64,000 bases of DNA. Origin: Glycine soja (lineage: Eukaryota; Streptophyta; Magnoliopsida; Fabales; Fabaceae). Position numbers and translations under genes: made by a program. Each line of letters opens with the position of its first letter. The stretch's first letter is position 1. This document shows, one piece after another, positions 36,860 through 49,073 of this stretch. The notes under the pieces are model-generated. The model was not told where the DNA came from. It did no database searches and saw only the letters and a program-made list of their open reading frames with translations. The stretch is taken from NCBI RefSeq assembly GCF_004193775.1, contig NC_041002.1:5071261-5135260 (forward strand). Reading direction: 5' to 3'.

Positions 36860-38062
36860 AAAGATTTAAAGACTTTACACTTGATCATGGTCATGGTATT
36901 GGTACATTTACCACAGTCGTCATAACCAGCACGACCATAGTCAGATGATAACAACCCTCCCAAAACAATATCAAAGATTCGACAAAAATCGTGGTAAACT
37001 CACCACAATCATGGTCAATTTGTGAGGGTCATGGTCACCAAGAGGACAATAGTCAATCCATAATAGCCTAGAGCTTTAGCGTCACTTTCGATCACGACTG
37101 TGGTGGATTTACCATGACCATAGTATGCCTTTTCATGTAGATATCTTTAGGAAGCTATATATAAGTCTCTAGGGTTTGTAAAAAAACAATATTTTGTTCA
37201 CTTTTATCTTTTTATGAATTTGAGAGAACCATGAGGGCTTTTGTGAGTTGAAGAGCATGGGCAACACCACTAAAACAGATCATGATTATTGTTCCTGCTT
37301 ATTGGCATATCTATGTTTATCTTGTATAGGATTTTTAGTTTTGCTTTAACCATGAGCCGCTAGTCCCCTCAGTCTTGGGGTTATGATGTAACTATCCAAA
37401 TTACTCATCTCCTTGTTCTTAATGGAATTCCTCATTATTTTATGCTAATTAATTATCTTCCTTACTTTTACTATTTATTTGGAACCAACAATTCTAATAC
37501 TTAATCATTTGCATAGTAGTAATCATTTGCATGAAATTGGTAGATCTAGGTAGCAAATTTTTTCTACCAAATCGCATGATCAAACTAGTTAGGTAATCTC
37601 TGATAGATTAGTTAATCTTTGATTAATCATCCCTAGAATTGATTTTATCTTTGGACTTAAATTGATAGATCCATGATCATTGGGGTATTGATTTAAGGCA
37701 AAAAGCATCTTCTGACCTTGATCATAGGCTTTAGTTGATTTTGGGAATTGGTAATTAACTAGGGAATGAATTTCATTAAGACTGAGATAGGGGAAAATTG
37801 GTACTAGTGAGTCATAACCCTTGGTCATTCTTATCATCACTAAAAATCTCTATTTGCATTTGTATATTTGTTTTCTTCTAAAACCCAAAACCACAAAAAT
37901 ATTTAAATCCTCTTTTTAATCACCTCAATTGTAAGTTTAATAAACTTGACTAACTGGGAATATAATTGGTCATTTAGGTTCGATATCTAGAATTTCGAGT
38001 CCATTGTAACTATTGCATAGGGTACACTTGCCCTTGTGTGAGCCTTACATATTTTATGCATC
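36860..38062 (+). repeat. Athila-like LTR (5' border uncertain)
   Basis: Contains repeated CATGGTCATGG/CCACAGTCGT blocks (36885-37130) and a TATA-like GCTATATATAAGTC at about 37154. The 3' end, CTTGCCCTTGTGTGAGCC...ATGCATCA, lies directly before a gypsy primer site. The left edge could lie further upstream. Confidence 0.55.
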
Positions 38063-38065
38063 AAG

Positions 38066-38086
38066 TTTTTGGCACCATTGTCAAGG
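38066..38086 (+). other. Ty3-gypsy primer binding site
   Basis: TTTTTGGCACCATTGTCAAG is a decayed form of TGGCGCCGTTGCC, the Asp-tRNA type site used by Athila/Tat elements. Confidence 0.65.
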
Positions 38087-38340
38087 ACTAATTGTGGAAT
38101 TCACAACTAGTTAATTTTGTTAAACCAACCATTTTTGTTTATAGAAATTCTTTTATTATTAATGTAATTTTTTCTATTTATTTTTATTCCATTCTTTTAT
38201 TTCTTATTGCATTTGATCTTCTCCTTTGCTGTTTAGTGCATGCAAACCAAGTCCAAAATCCACCACTTTAGTTCCAACTTGATATTAACAAGTTAATATG
38301 AAAACTTTGTGTAGAAGTTCATCAAGAAAGAGAAAGAGCA

Positions 38341-39790
38341 ATGACAACCAATCAGGGCCAAACCCTTATGGACTACCTCACCCTTACCTTGGGAGACACT
38401 ACTACCATCTTACTACCCAAGTTGGCAGAAGGAGTCACTTTTGACTTCAAGCATGAGTTCATACAAATGCTGAAGAATAACCTATTTAATGGTGTTACCC
38501 ATGAAGATCCTACAAAGCACCTAAGGAAGTTCACCAAGTTGACAAACATGGTGCGACAAAACTGGGTATCAGTTGAATACATAAGACTTTATGCCTTTCC
38601 CTTCTTTCTTAATGGGAAGACATAAAATTGGTCGTGTTCACTGTTAAAGAATCGTATCACCACATGGAACCAATGTACAAGTACCTTCTTATGGCAGTAT
38701 TTCTCTCCTATGAAGACAAACCAGTACATAAGGGACATTGGAAATTTTATGCAGAGAGAGCAAGAGAGTCTACTTGAAGCCTAAGAGATATTACAAGAGA
38801 TGATTAGAAGTTGTCCACATCATGGCTTCTACCAACAAAGGCTAGTTCACATCTTCTATGGTGGAGTGTCCTACCACAACAAGACAAGTTTAGATGCTGC
38901 TTGTGGGGGTAACCTCATGTTAAAATCCCATGTTGATGCCATCAAGATCATTGGAGATATATATTCTAACCCCTATAACAACTCAAAAGATAGGAGGATT
39001 ATAAAGAGAGGCATTAACCAGGTGGAGAAGGATGATTCCGAAATGGAGTTGGGAAAACAGGTGAAACCTATGGCACTGAAGATTAAGACACTTCTGAGAG
39101 CTCAAACTCAAGTCCTCATCACTACACCTTCACTCCCAACCTGTGATAAATGTGGGATTGTACATGGGTCAAGAGAATGCATTGTTTATGATAAGCTAGT
39201 TGCAGCCATGGATGAGATCAACTTTGTTGGGGAATGAACAATTCTTATAATCAATATCAAAGCAACTTCAATCAAGGATAGGGCTTCAAGAAAACTCAAG
39301 GGATGTATAGACCTCAATCATGCAAAATCAGAGGCCTAGACAAAAGGAGAGACAACCCACTCTTCCGTAGACCATGCTTCAATATATGACCCATAGTGAT
39401 AGAGAATGAAGCTAGTGAAGTCTCAACTTACCAACATACAATCCCTCTTGTCCCAAAGACTGCAAGACAACCTACCTTCACAATCTGAACCAAATCCTAA
39501 GAGGAGAGGGAAAATGTTAAAGCTATTGTGACTTGAAGCAAGAGAGTTCAAGAGGACTCTGGGGAGAAAAAAGACTCTTCTCTAAAAGATGCAGATGGCG
39601 TCTTTATTAAAAATGACCAAGCATCGGAGAAGGTTGAGGTTTCGGTTGATGGGAACTCAATCCCAAAGAAAGAATGAGATAAGAAGAATGAGATATTGTC
39701 ATCTCCTCATGTAATTCTACCTTTCCCTCATAGGGTTAAGACTGACCAACTGGATGTGCAATTTAAGAAATTCCTTGAAACTTGTAAGTT
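38341..39790 (+). pseudogene. Athila-type Ty3-gypsy gag remnant
   Basis: The first open part (38341-38625) reads TLPKLAEG-like leader, FDFKHEFIQMLKNNLFNGV, HEDPTKHLRKF and YIRLYAFPFFLNGK, the retrotransposon gag domain. After a stop at 38623-38625 the same frame resumes (ITTWNQCTSTF, then YFSP). 38800-39237 continues with RSCPHHGFYQQRLVHIFYGG, DAACGGNLM and a Cys/His cluster (CDKCGIVHGSREC). Further pieces run to LPFPHRVKTDQLDVQFKKFL near 39780, where similarity ends abruptly. Gag forms the particle of these elements. No protease, reverse transcriptase or 3' LTR follows, so the element is truncated. Confidence 0.82.
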
Positions 39791-40505
39791 TATCATTTTT
39801 CAAAAAAATATTTACAAATTTTGATAATCTTCACTTATTTAATATTTTATAAAATAGTTAATAAAATATTACATAATAAAACTATACAAAAAATTATTAT
39901 CAGATTTTTTTTGAAATTTTGACAAAATTTCAAAATTTGGTTAGCCTTTATTTGATTGAGGAAAATGAGTAAAATAAATAAGTAATAAAATAGAAAGAAA
40001 AATACATTTTATAGTTGAGGAGAAAAAATAAAGTATGAAATTCACAATAGAAGTGTTCTCACCTTAACACTATATTTGTTTTGATATAAATAGAATGAAA
40101 AAAATATTAAAAAACAATTTTTTTATTTTGCTCCTTTTCATACAACATAAAAACAAGGAAGGAAATATTTATTGTAGTGTTATTTTCTCATTATTCTGTT
40201 TTTTACATTTAGGGTACAAATAATTTTACACTTATGTTTTTTATTTCTTTTTACTTATTCTTTATTTATCCAAATAAATCAGAAAGATATTTCTTAGTTT
40301 GTTTCTTTTTTTTCTTCCCTATTCCTTTTACGATTCAATCAGAATTTGAAATGTAAATGAAAAAAAATAAGAATAAAAAAGAAATATTTTATTGAATTAA
40401 AAAGTATATTCATCCATCATCTACTATCTGTAATTATATTTAAAAATCATAAAACTCATTTAATATACTCATACTTTTCTTCCTATTTTGTTTTATTAAA
40501 GAAAC
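39791..40505. other. AT-rich intergenic sequence
   Basis: No feature recognised between the truncated gag and the hAT-type element. Confidence 0.5.
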
Positions 40506-41014
40506 GAGAAGAATAGACATGACAACGGGGTGGGTCGGGAGTGGGTTTTGCTTACCCCACCCTCGCCCCGATTCCCCATTTTCCTCCCTGCCCCCGCCCC
40601 CGAAACCCGACGGGGTGTATATTTACTTTCCATCCCCGTCCCCAACGGAGTCGGGTTTTTCCCGCCCCGCCCCCGACATATTTATAAAATTTTATTAAAA
40701 AATTATAATTTTTAGTAAAATAAAAAATGAAATTTTAAATAACAACCATAACATATTTTTAAATTGTACATGCCAACATAAAATTTAATCTAATAATTTC
40801 ATGTTTAAATATGTTTTGTAAATTAATTATTAGCGGGACGGGTTCGGGGTGGGTATTATTAATCCCATCGCCGATCCCGAACCCGACTTTAACTATAGGG
40901 AAAAACCCGACCCCGACCTCGACTCCGGTCAACTCGGCTTTTCCCCGTCAAAGTCGGAGTGGGTCCAGGATAGGCCCCACAGATTCGGGCCCCGTTGCCA
41001 TGCCTAGAGAAGAA
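40506..41014. mobile_element. GC-rich-ended hAT-type non-autonomous element with 8-bp TSD
   Basis: The body is 40514-41006 (493 bp). The ends read TAGACATGACAACGGGG and, on the reverse strand, TAGGCATGGCAACGGGG. A perfect duplication GAGAAGAA lies at 40506-40513 and 41007-41014. Both subterminal regions are strongly GC-rich (CCCCGCCCC, CCCGACCCCGACC), while the centre is AT-rich. The ORFs over the ends are Pro-rich artefacts. No transposase. Confidence 0.92.
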
Positions 41015-42063
41015 AATCATTTTCTTACTTTTATTCATTTAAATGATAAAATACCAAGATATTTTTATTTTATTTTCTCTGATTTTCTGATCTATTATTT
41101 TTTTATTTTGGTTTTCTCCATATAACATTACTGATTCATTTACTTTTTTTACAAAGACATTTAAAAAAAAATTAAAGGAACTTTTAATTAGTTTTAAAAA
41201 ATAAATATAAATAATTAAATTAATTTTAAAAATAAGTCATATGAGTTGTGTAATTGTATAAGATTTTTTTTTTTCATGTACAAGAAACAATAATAGACAC
41301 AAACAGGATTAATCTTTTATTTAATAGATAAGACTTACCCATATCAAAATTAAGTTAAAAATCATTTAATAAGATGGTACACACCTCTTAGAAAAATATT
41401 GACCACACACTTAATATCAAAATCTGAAAAGAATACTAAAATACTTGTACCTTGTAATTTTTTTTCTTCCCAACACCAGTTGTCAGTATCTTTGGGCCTT
41501 TTGATACCTTCCATCTCATGCAAAGGCAAAGCGCCACGCTTTCCCCATTGCCGTTCATTCATCACCGTCGGTGCCCGAGCTTGCACGAATTCCTATCCTC
41601 ATCTAATCCAACGGCCACAACCCAAAGGAACACTAACCCATAAAATAGGCTACACGACACTCCAAATCCATATCCAAGAATAGCCTTTATTATTTATTTA
41701 TTGAGTATGGTTAACCACCGTGATTAGAACGTTAGTTAAAGATATAAAAAATATATATTTATTGTAAAAAAAATTTAAAAAATATGAAAAATTATTATGA
41801 GGAATGTAATTTTATAAATTCTAATAAATATTTTTTTCTTAATTCTTTAATTAATATCCTAAAAATATGGATTAAGATTTTTCTTTTTTTTTTCATATTT
41901 CTTTAATTAATTTTGAAATCTTCTAGACATCTTTCCCTCTCCTACTCTAGTCCAACAATAACAAACTGACTTTACAATGTTTCCCAAATTAAAATATTCC
42001 TTGAATCCCCCTTCTTTCTACTTTTCCCATATTTTGACCATAGCTCTCTCTTTTCCCTTCCCC
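41015..42063. promoter_or_regulatory. upstream region of the 42.2-kb gene
   Basis: Mostly AT-rich. A block at 41450-41670 is less so (GCGCCACGC, CCATCTCATG, CCAACGGCCAC) and may be regulatory or a gene fragment. I cannot read a recognisable protein there. From 41930 the sequence becomes pyrimidine-rich toward the TATA box. Confidence 0.35.
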
Positions 42064-42070
42064 TATATAA
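42064..42070 (+). promoter_or_regulatory. TATA box
   Basis: TATATAA in a CCCC-TATATAA-TG context, 157 bp before the start codon. Transcription from about 42095 would give a CT-rich leader with no upstream ATG. Confidence 0.7.
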
Positions 42071-42226
42071 TGTTTCCACCCACCACATCTCTCTCATCAT
42101 CCTTAACCTATTCCCTTCTTCTCCTTCTTCCCACTTGCAATCTCTTTATCATACCAACAATCTAGTTTCATTTCAGTATTTCATCTTCTCCTCTTCTATA
42201 CTTGCTTTTTTCCATTTTCCAACTAA

Positions 42227-42775
42227 ATGGAGGAAACTTTGGTGCCAAAGAGGCCTAGAGAAGAAGCCCAAGTGGAAAGAGGCTTGGACTTTGAAGAAGA
42301 TTACTCCTCCTCAAAGAGGCACAAGCCATACAACCACATCCTATCCCTTCTTGATTCGGAGGAAGAGGACTCAACACAAGACCTCTCCCCTCTCATGACA
42401 ACCCTCCAACAAGAAATCACTTGTGCCTCGAAAAATACCCAAGATGCCCTTTTAGTGTGCCCAACTCAAGAAAATGACCAAAACACCCTCACGATCAGTA
42501 GTTTAGAGGACAATAATGCAACAACCTCACAAGTTTTGAAGGAAGAGGAAGAGAATGACAAGGAGAGGGTCATGAGACACCTCCTTCAAGCCTCTGATGA
42601 TGAACTTGGGATTCCAAATAGTGGGGATGGGTTATGGGGTTTTGAAGATAATGAATTTACTAGCGGGGATGGATTTTCTTCTTTGTGTGACAAGATGTGG
42701 GAGCTTGAAGATGAGAGAGCTAACTACTATGATTTCTTGCAATCTGAACTCTTCCTAGGGGGGGGGGGAATATAA
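42227..42775 (+). CDS. conserved-looking acidic plant protein of unknown function (182 aa)
   Basis: Single uninterrupted exon. It starts at the first ATG after the TATA box, in a good context (A at -3, G at +4). The protein opens MEETLVPKRPREE and has a second basic patch SSSKRHKP near residue 30; the two together could be a nuclear localisation signal. Next is a predicted helix (YNHILSLLDSEEED), then Leu- and Gln-rich sequence, a long acidic middle, and an aromatic C-terminal motif (CDKMWELEDERANYYDFLQSELFL), which I judge the most conserved part by its character. It ends in four Gly codons formed by a G10 run. There is no signal peptide, membrane segment or known enzyme motif. It could be a nuclear co-regulator, but I do not recognise the family with certainty. 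It is the only intact convincing host gene in the window. Confidence 0.88.
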   Translation: MEETLVPKRPREEAQVERGLDFEEDYSSSKRHKPYNHILSLLDSEEEDSTQDLSPLMTTLQQEITCASKNTQDALLVCPTQENDQNTLTISSLEDNNATTSQVLKEEEENDKERVMRHLLQASDDELGIPNSGDGLWGFEDNEFTSGDGFSSLCDKMWELEDERANYYDFLQSELFLGGGGI

Positions 42776-42922
42776 ATATTAGACAATTTCTTTTTCCAAT
42801 TCTTAATTTCTTATCATCTCTTTTTTAGTTTTTACCAACATTGGATGGAGTTGGGAATGTGGGTGGCTTGTTTGCTCCGTGACCGAAACGGACTCTATTG
42901 CAGTTGAAATGGCTGGACCACA

Positions 42923-42928
42923 AATAAA
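42923..42928 (+). terminator. candidate poly(A) signal
   Basis: AATAAA about 150 bases after the stop codon, with a second ATAAATAAAT just downstream. Confidence 0.5.
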
Positions 42929-45900
42929 GGATAAATAAATCTCAAAAAATTATAATTGTAACTTTTTAATAATTATTTATCAATTTATTAATAAATTCAT
43001 TTTTATACTATGATCAATTATTAACATGTAATTTGTTGGTCATGTAAATGAATTTTTTAATAATATTTAGACAAAGATTAAAATAGTTTTTTTTTAATGT
43101 AGAACTTAAAAAATCAATTTTATGTTAAATTTTAGGAATAAAAATATATGTAAACCTTAAATTTAGTATATTTCAAGTCAAGAATAAATACATCGTTATA
43201 TTTTTTTATTTTAACTACTTTTATGCTTTGAAGAAAACAAACTGACACATGTTTCACATGTAGTTTCATAGTGGAGCACTACCACTTGGGTCACACATTT
43301 CACAAATTTTATTTGTTATATTTTGATATTTAATCTAATTAAATTATCAACTGGAGTAAAATAATATAGTATATGTAAGGTTGTCAAAATTAAATTAACA
43401 ACGTTGTGTACACCAATAATTATAGACTATTAATTCAATATCTTAAACAATTTATTTTACAAAATAAAGGATGGTTTTACAACAACTTAATTTAACAAGA
43501 TTGCTAAATTGCTTTGATATTTCCCAAATTTTTTTTCTTTTTAGAAATATAAAATTGACATAATAATTGAGAATGAAAACTTGAGAATAAAGAGAGAAGA
43601 AAGAAGGGAGGAACAAGAGGTTTGCGAGTTTAAATCTCTCCACATTTCTAAGAAAACTAACATATTAACATTTGTTTATATAAAAGAAAATTTTCTCTCA
43701 CATGAAGTTTTACTTTTATGATTGTGTGGACTAAATGAATTTATATAATGATAGATTAGATGGTTATTTTAACTGCACGGCCTTCTCTCTTCCTTGTTTG
43801 TGCATCAATTATCTCTTCTTTTTTTTACACTTAAATTCTTCTTCATTTGTCTTTCACTTCTGATATTTGCATTTCTTTTTCTTTAATTGTATTTTCATGT
43901 TTTTAATTTTTCAGAATAATTATCTTTTTGGTTGTAATTTGGTTTACATGCTATTTGGAAATTCATTTTGTTTAGATTCAAAAGGATGGAAACAAAGCAT
44001 TCAAGGCCCTTTCTTACCATTATGGTCTATGGTTGCATACTTTATGTTTTAAGCAAGTAGGCGGTAGCAAATGAAATCATTTTTTCTATATATAAAAGAA
44101 CCTTCATTCGCTTCAAGTAATTTTCATATTAATGCGCTTCAAGCAAGAAGAAAGTAATAACTCATGCTTTAAGGATTTACATATTCCTTTACCCGTGAGT
44201 TAAAGTCAAAATTCTCCTTTTATACTTTCACATTATTTTTACATATTTTTTCCTCTTCATCTATTTCTTTATTTTTTGTTGTTCTTCTTCATCTATGGTT
44301 ATATTTTTCTTTATCTTTTTTTTCTTCATTTATATATATTTTTTAATCCCATGTTTTGCTTCTTTTTTTATCTTTTATAAATTATTTTGCTTATACACGT
44401 TTTTTCTTCTTCACCTATTTTATTATCTTTTTATTCAACATCGTCTATTGTTATATCGTTAATCTTTTTCATCATCGTTATATTTCTTATCTTTTTTTTC
44501 ATCTAATTAAGTTTTTGGTTCTTCTTCCTCATATTAATTAATTTTGTTTTTAATATATTACCGACTCATAATAATCAAGTGAATGCATATATATTTTTAA
44601 ATTAAAAGGCTTTTTTTATAAAAGAAAACTTCTACATTACTTTAGAAATAATTGTTTTCAATTTACCGAAATTTGTAAGCTTCTTCAACAACTTTTTTTA
44701 ATTATTCGCCTCAAGTCCCTTTAAAAAAATAAAAAAAGTGTCAAAGATAACTAATTTTAAATTTATTTCTTTTTATTTACTGTTTTCATTACCAAATATT
44801 AAAAAAACTATCATTTTTATTTTTAAAAATCTATAAAAAAAAATCTACCAATGTTAACTAAAAGTAATCATTTTTAAAAATAAAAAATAAAAACCTTCCA
44901 ATTAATTTTTTAACTAAAACTACCCATTTTTTAAATTTCAAATGCCAATTTTTTTTAATTACAACTGTTTTTTTTTTTAAAAAAAAAAAAAAGTCTACCC
45001 GACAACCTTCCCAGAATTGGGTAAAAGCCTTACTTTGTTCTTCTTGTATGGGTATATGGGTGTGGGTTTTGCAACATTTAGAATCCCAAAATCCATTTTA
45101 TTTAAGATCAGGAGTACAACAAATAATAGAAGCATAGTTTCTAATATTTTAATTATTCATTTTAATTGTTATGGCAGATATCTACTCTTTTAACTAAGAT
45201 GGTTAAAGGTAAATCTTTTTGGTAGCTGAAATGGTATACAACTAATAGATATAACAATGACTTTCAGAAGTATACTCTCTCTATTTTCCCCTTATCCTCC
45301 TTGCCTCCCAAAAGTAAAAATACATTGCCTAGAGGCAGAGGATAAATGAGAGGTACGTGCAACTCTCTATTCTATATTTAAAAAATGTTTTTTTTATGTA
45401 TTGTGAATCATAATACAAAATAACTGACTAAAAGAAAGAACATCTTAGTTTGTCAGAGAAGACAAACGTCTAGAAAAGTCCTCCATAACATGCATCTTAA
45501 TGGGTTATAAAAAAAGAAAATTGGAATGATTCATAGATATTTCATTTTACTCTTTTATTATTAGTTTAATTAGTTTTTCTTTTTACATTCAGGTTATTTT
45601 AGGCACATATATGTAGTGTCTCATGTTGTCATTAGTTGCTTTGACTTGACATGCTAGTGTTTTTAATAAACTTATTTATTATTTATATTTTTTTTGCAAT
45701 TTTCTTCATTTTTTTAGCTTTTATTTCAAATACTGTATCAGAAAAAAAATAAAAGAAAAGTAAAATTTTCTCTTATTTTGGTCTTCTTTTTTACCCATTA
45801 TTTAATCTTTGTTTTAAATTTAATTGAAATATTGTTCCATATGTTCAATGTGGTTGAATTTAAGAATATGATGAAGCGACGGAGTGTGTAACAATTGCAG

Positions 45901-48673
45901 GTTAAAATCCTTATATCAACAATAATAATACTTTTTAGCACTAACAATATTATTTTAGAAGTAATATTTTGCATCAAATTCAAGATGAATTTATATTTCT
46001 CTATAACATAAAAACTGGAAGCAAAACTTAGTACCCATAATAAGCTAAATACTAATTTAAGAGGAATTGTTACTGTTTTAACACAATAGAAATGTAATTA
46101 CGTAATAAAATGTGAATACACAAGTACTAAATAATTAAATAAGAAACAAGTCAATACATAATAAAGTAAATTATAAAATTAGTGTTAACTTTAACTTATG
46201 AAAACACGATAATCAAATAAAAATGCGAACACAAGCACGATAATGTCTGTGTCGCGCTTGAGTTTTCGGTAGTTATATTAATGTTAAAATAGAAAAAAAA
46301 TCACAAAATCTTTATTTTACATACAAAAGTATGAAATATGAAATTCAAATACCTATGTTCGTAGTTAGATTAAAAAGAGAGAAGTTGATGGATTAGGGGC
46401 CCTTGTTTAAAAACTTGCCCAACGGTGTGGAGAATTTTTTTTGCTGAATTTCTACGTGGAGGTAAGTCTTCGGTAAAATTTCAATTCAAATTAAAAAAAA
46501 AATAACAAAACACCAAAGTCTTTTCATGTGACTTTCCTTATGAATGACCTTGCAAAAAAGAGGAAGTTTGATTAAAAAATAGTTGCCACTCCAAGAACGA
46601 GAGGAGTGTCATCATCAAAAACATTGAGAGTGTCATTAACAATTGTTGTGGTAGTTGCACTTGCTTTTGTTGGTGGGTGTTTTAAGTATGGTGAAGTGCT
46701 TCACCAAATTAGGAGTGCATCACATTGATGAGGTGATGAAGAGTGGGGAAAGTACTGTCCAATTTTCTGTCAATGTTGATGTGATTCAGTATGGATATTA
46801 AGTGTGTTTGAAGATTTCAGAGAAAATTAATTTTAAATGAAATTAATTTTGTTTTAAGTGATATAATTTATGTTTGAATGTTAAAATAATAAAATCAAGT
46901 TTGGAGTAAATTTATTAAAATAATTTAAATGTAATACAAAAATTACTCAAACTTATTTTAACTCAAAATTAATTTTAAATTTTTCTTAAAGATAAAATCA
47001 AACATATCAAAATTTATCCAAAATCAATTACTGTCAAGTTAATCTTATTATTCTTTTTATATCATCAAAGTTAGATATGCATGCCGAAAAGATATTCTTT
47101 ATGTATTTAAGTTTGTCTTTGATTTGATTTATCATAAAAAAGATAATTATTTATTTTATTAATTTATTGAGAAAAAAATATAAAAAATCATTATTTCTGA
47201 GAAATTTTAATCTCTGCTAAACATGTAGTCCTAATTTTTTTAGATTATGATTAATTCCTCCCTTCTCCCTTTCCCAAGAATCCGCCTAGACCTATTGAGT
47301 GGTTTGAGAAGAGTTTTAAGCCCAGTTTGCGCAAGAATTGCCAAGGAAAAATTATCGCAACTTTAGTTATGAAAATAATTGCCATTATTTTAGGATGTAA
47401 GTTTTTTTTTCTTCTAAATCTTAGATCGCAGGTATTTCTAATAAGAAGCTATTCTGTCTGAACATGTTTTTTGCTTTTATTTTTTTTATAAAAATTACTT
47501 TGTACATGTTAGGAGGGGTTGTAGGGTTGTCTGTGCCGAAATTACTTTGTATTAGTCTGGATGATTTTAAATTTCTGTCTTTAAAAAATAATTTAATGGG
47601 AAAGGATATCATGTTGTGAGAATTTGTTAAAGAAGTAAAAAAAGATATAAAAAAAAGTGATAGACTATATTATAATAGCTGTACCAAAAAAATATTACTA
47701 TATTATAATAGAGGAGACTTAATCACAAACATTTTTTCTACAATCTTTCATCAAGATTTTTAGTTGCTGCAACGTAGAGTATGAGATCATGTCATTACCA
47801 AAAAAAACAAGTGTATGAGATCAGGTCATAAAGACAATTTACTTTAGTGGTAATTTTCTTTAAGGAATTTACTTTAGTACGTAGTCTAATTGCCAGCTAT
47901 AAGTCAAGTAATTTCACCGGCCTACTCTTATTTTAAGATATATATATATATACCAGCTCAGTGTACCGTAGTTTATATCCATATCAAATTCATATTTTAT
48001 AATTTATAATAGTAATTTTTTATATTATTTTAAATTTTTGATATATTATTAATTATTTTATTTAAATATATTTGTATATACATGCATGTTCCAAAAAAAA
48101 TATTATTATTGGAGACTTTGACTTAGGTAGATATCTCCTCACTTTATTAATGTTTTGCATATTTCCTTTTGATTTATTTTTTTTATAAAAAAGTTGATTT
48201 AGTTATTTTTTTTATTTGCATACTTATTTTTTTTATCCGTATAATTCAAACTAATTGAATTAAATCCCCTTAACATACATGTTTGGTTTGGGATAATAAA
48301 AATTTAGTGAAGTTATTTAATTACAATATAATTTATTTTTTTATTTAATTTTCCTTTTTAAGCTTTAAAGGTCTAAAAATGTTTAAACGTAAAAATTATT
48401 ATTAAAAATATCATTTAATTTTGGTTGGGATTGAAGGAAAATAATTATATCAATGTTAATGATTTGAACCGATACTTGATAATTTGATTGATGCCATATT
48501 GAATTATTTTCAAAATTTAATTTCAAATATATTTGCATCATGATGTATATCTTTCCTTTTAACTTGAATTATTTTTTAAAAATATATATTAAGTCATTTA
48601 TCTACATGAATTTTGTTTTTTTACTGTGATTAATTCTATTTTAAATTAAATTAGTTTCAAAAATAACTTTTTC
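42929..48673. other. AT-rich intergenic sequence
   Basis: Nearly 6 kb without a supported gene. 44180-44540 is a pyrimidine-rich (CTTCTTCAT)-like tract. 46800-47030 resembles an imperfect inverted-repeat MITE (GAGAAAATTAATTTTAAAT against its reverse near 46960). A frame at about 46575-46690 encodes a basic stretch plus a hydrophobic segment (VSLTIVVVVALAFVGG) that could be a signal-anchor fragment of a decayed gene. Confidence 0.4.
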
Positions 48674-49073
48674 ATTAAATATTTTTCATGAATAAATATC
48701 ATAAGAAATGAAATTTTATTATAAATAAATAAATAAATATATTTTCATGATTAAATTTCAATCAAATAATTACATAAGGATATATTTCATCAATGATAAG
48801 ATCTTGAATAATTTTCATTTTCAAGACCTAAATTTTAGTAATCTAATTTTTTTTGTTAAATAATTTTGTATAATTATTTTATTATAATTAATTAAATATT
48901 TTTATGAATAAATGTCATAAGAAATGAAACTTTATTAAAATAAATAAATAAATATTTCCATGATTAGATTTCAAACAAATACTCATGAGTAATATATTTT
49001 CATCAATGATAAAATTTTGTATAATTTTCATGCGCAAGGTCTACATTGTAGTACAATAATTTTTTCTATTAAA
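48674..49073. repeat. diverged tandem duplication, 217-bp offset
   Basis: ATTAAATATTTTTCATGAATAAAT (48674) and its counterpart at 48891 each lead through CATAAGAAATGAAA.TTTATTA, a short AAATAAATAAAT run and TTCATCAATGATAA. Moderately diverged. Confidence 0.75.

Noticed and set aside
40530..41125. Pro/Arg-rich ORFs
   Set aside because: They overlap the GC-rich ends of a non-autonomous hAT-type element and match no transposase.
41362..41683. ORFs of 74 and 94 codons on opposite strands
   Set aside because: Located in a less AT-rich upstream block; no recognisable protein, and the two frames exclude one another.
47240..47450. Frame with IEWFEKSFKPSLRKNC, faintly like a resistance-protein C-terminal segment
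   Set aside because: Too short and weak; no supporting neighbouring domains.
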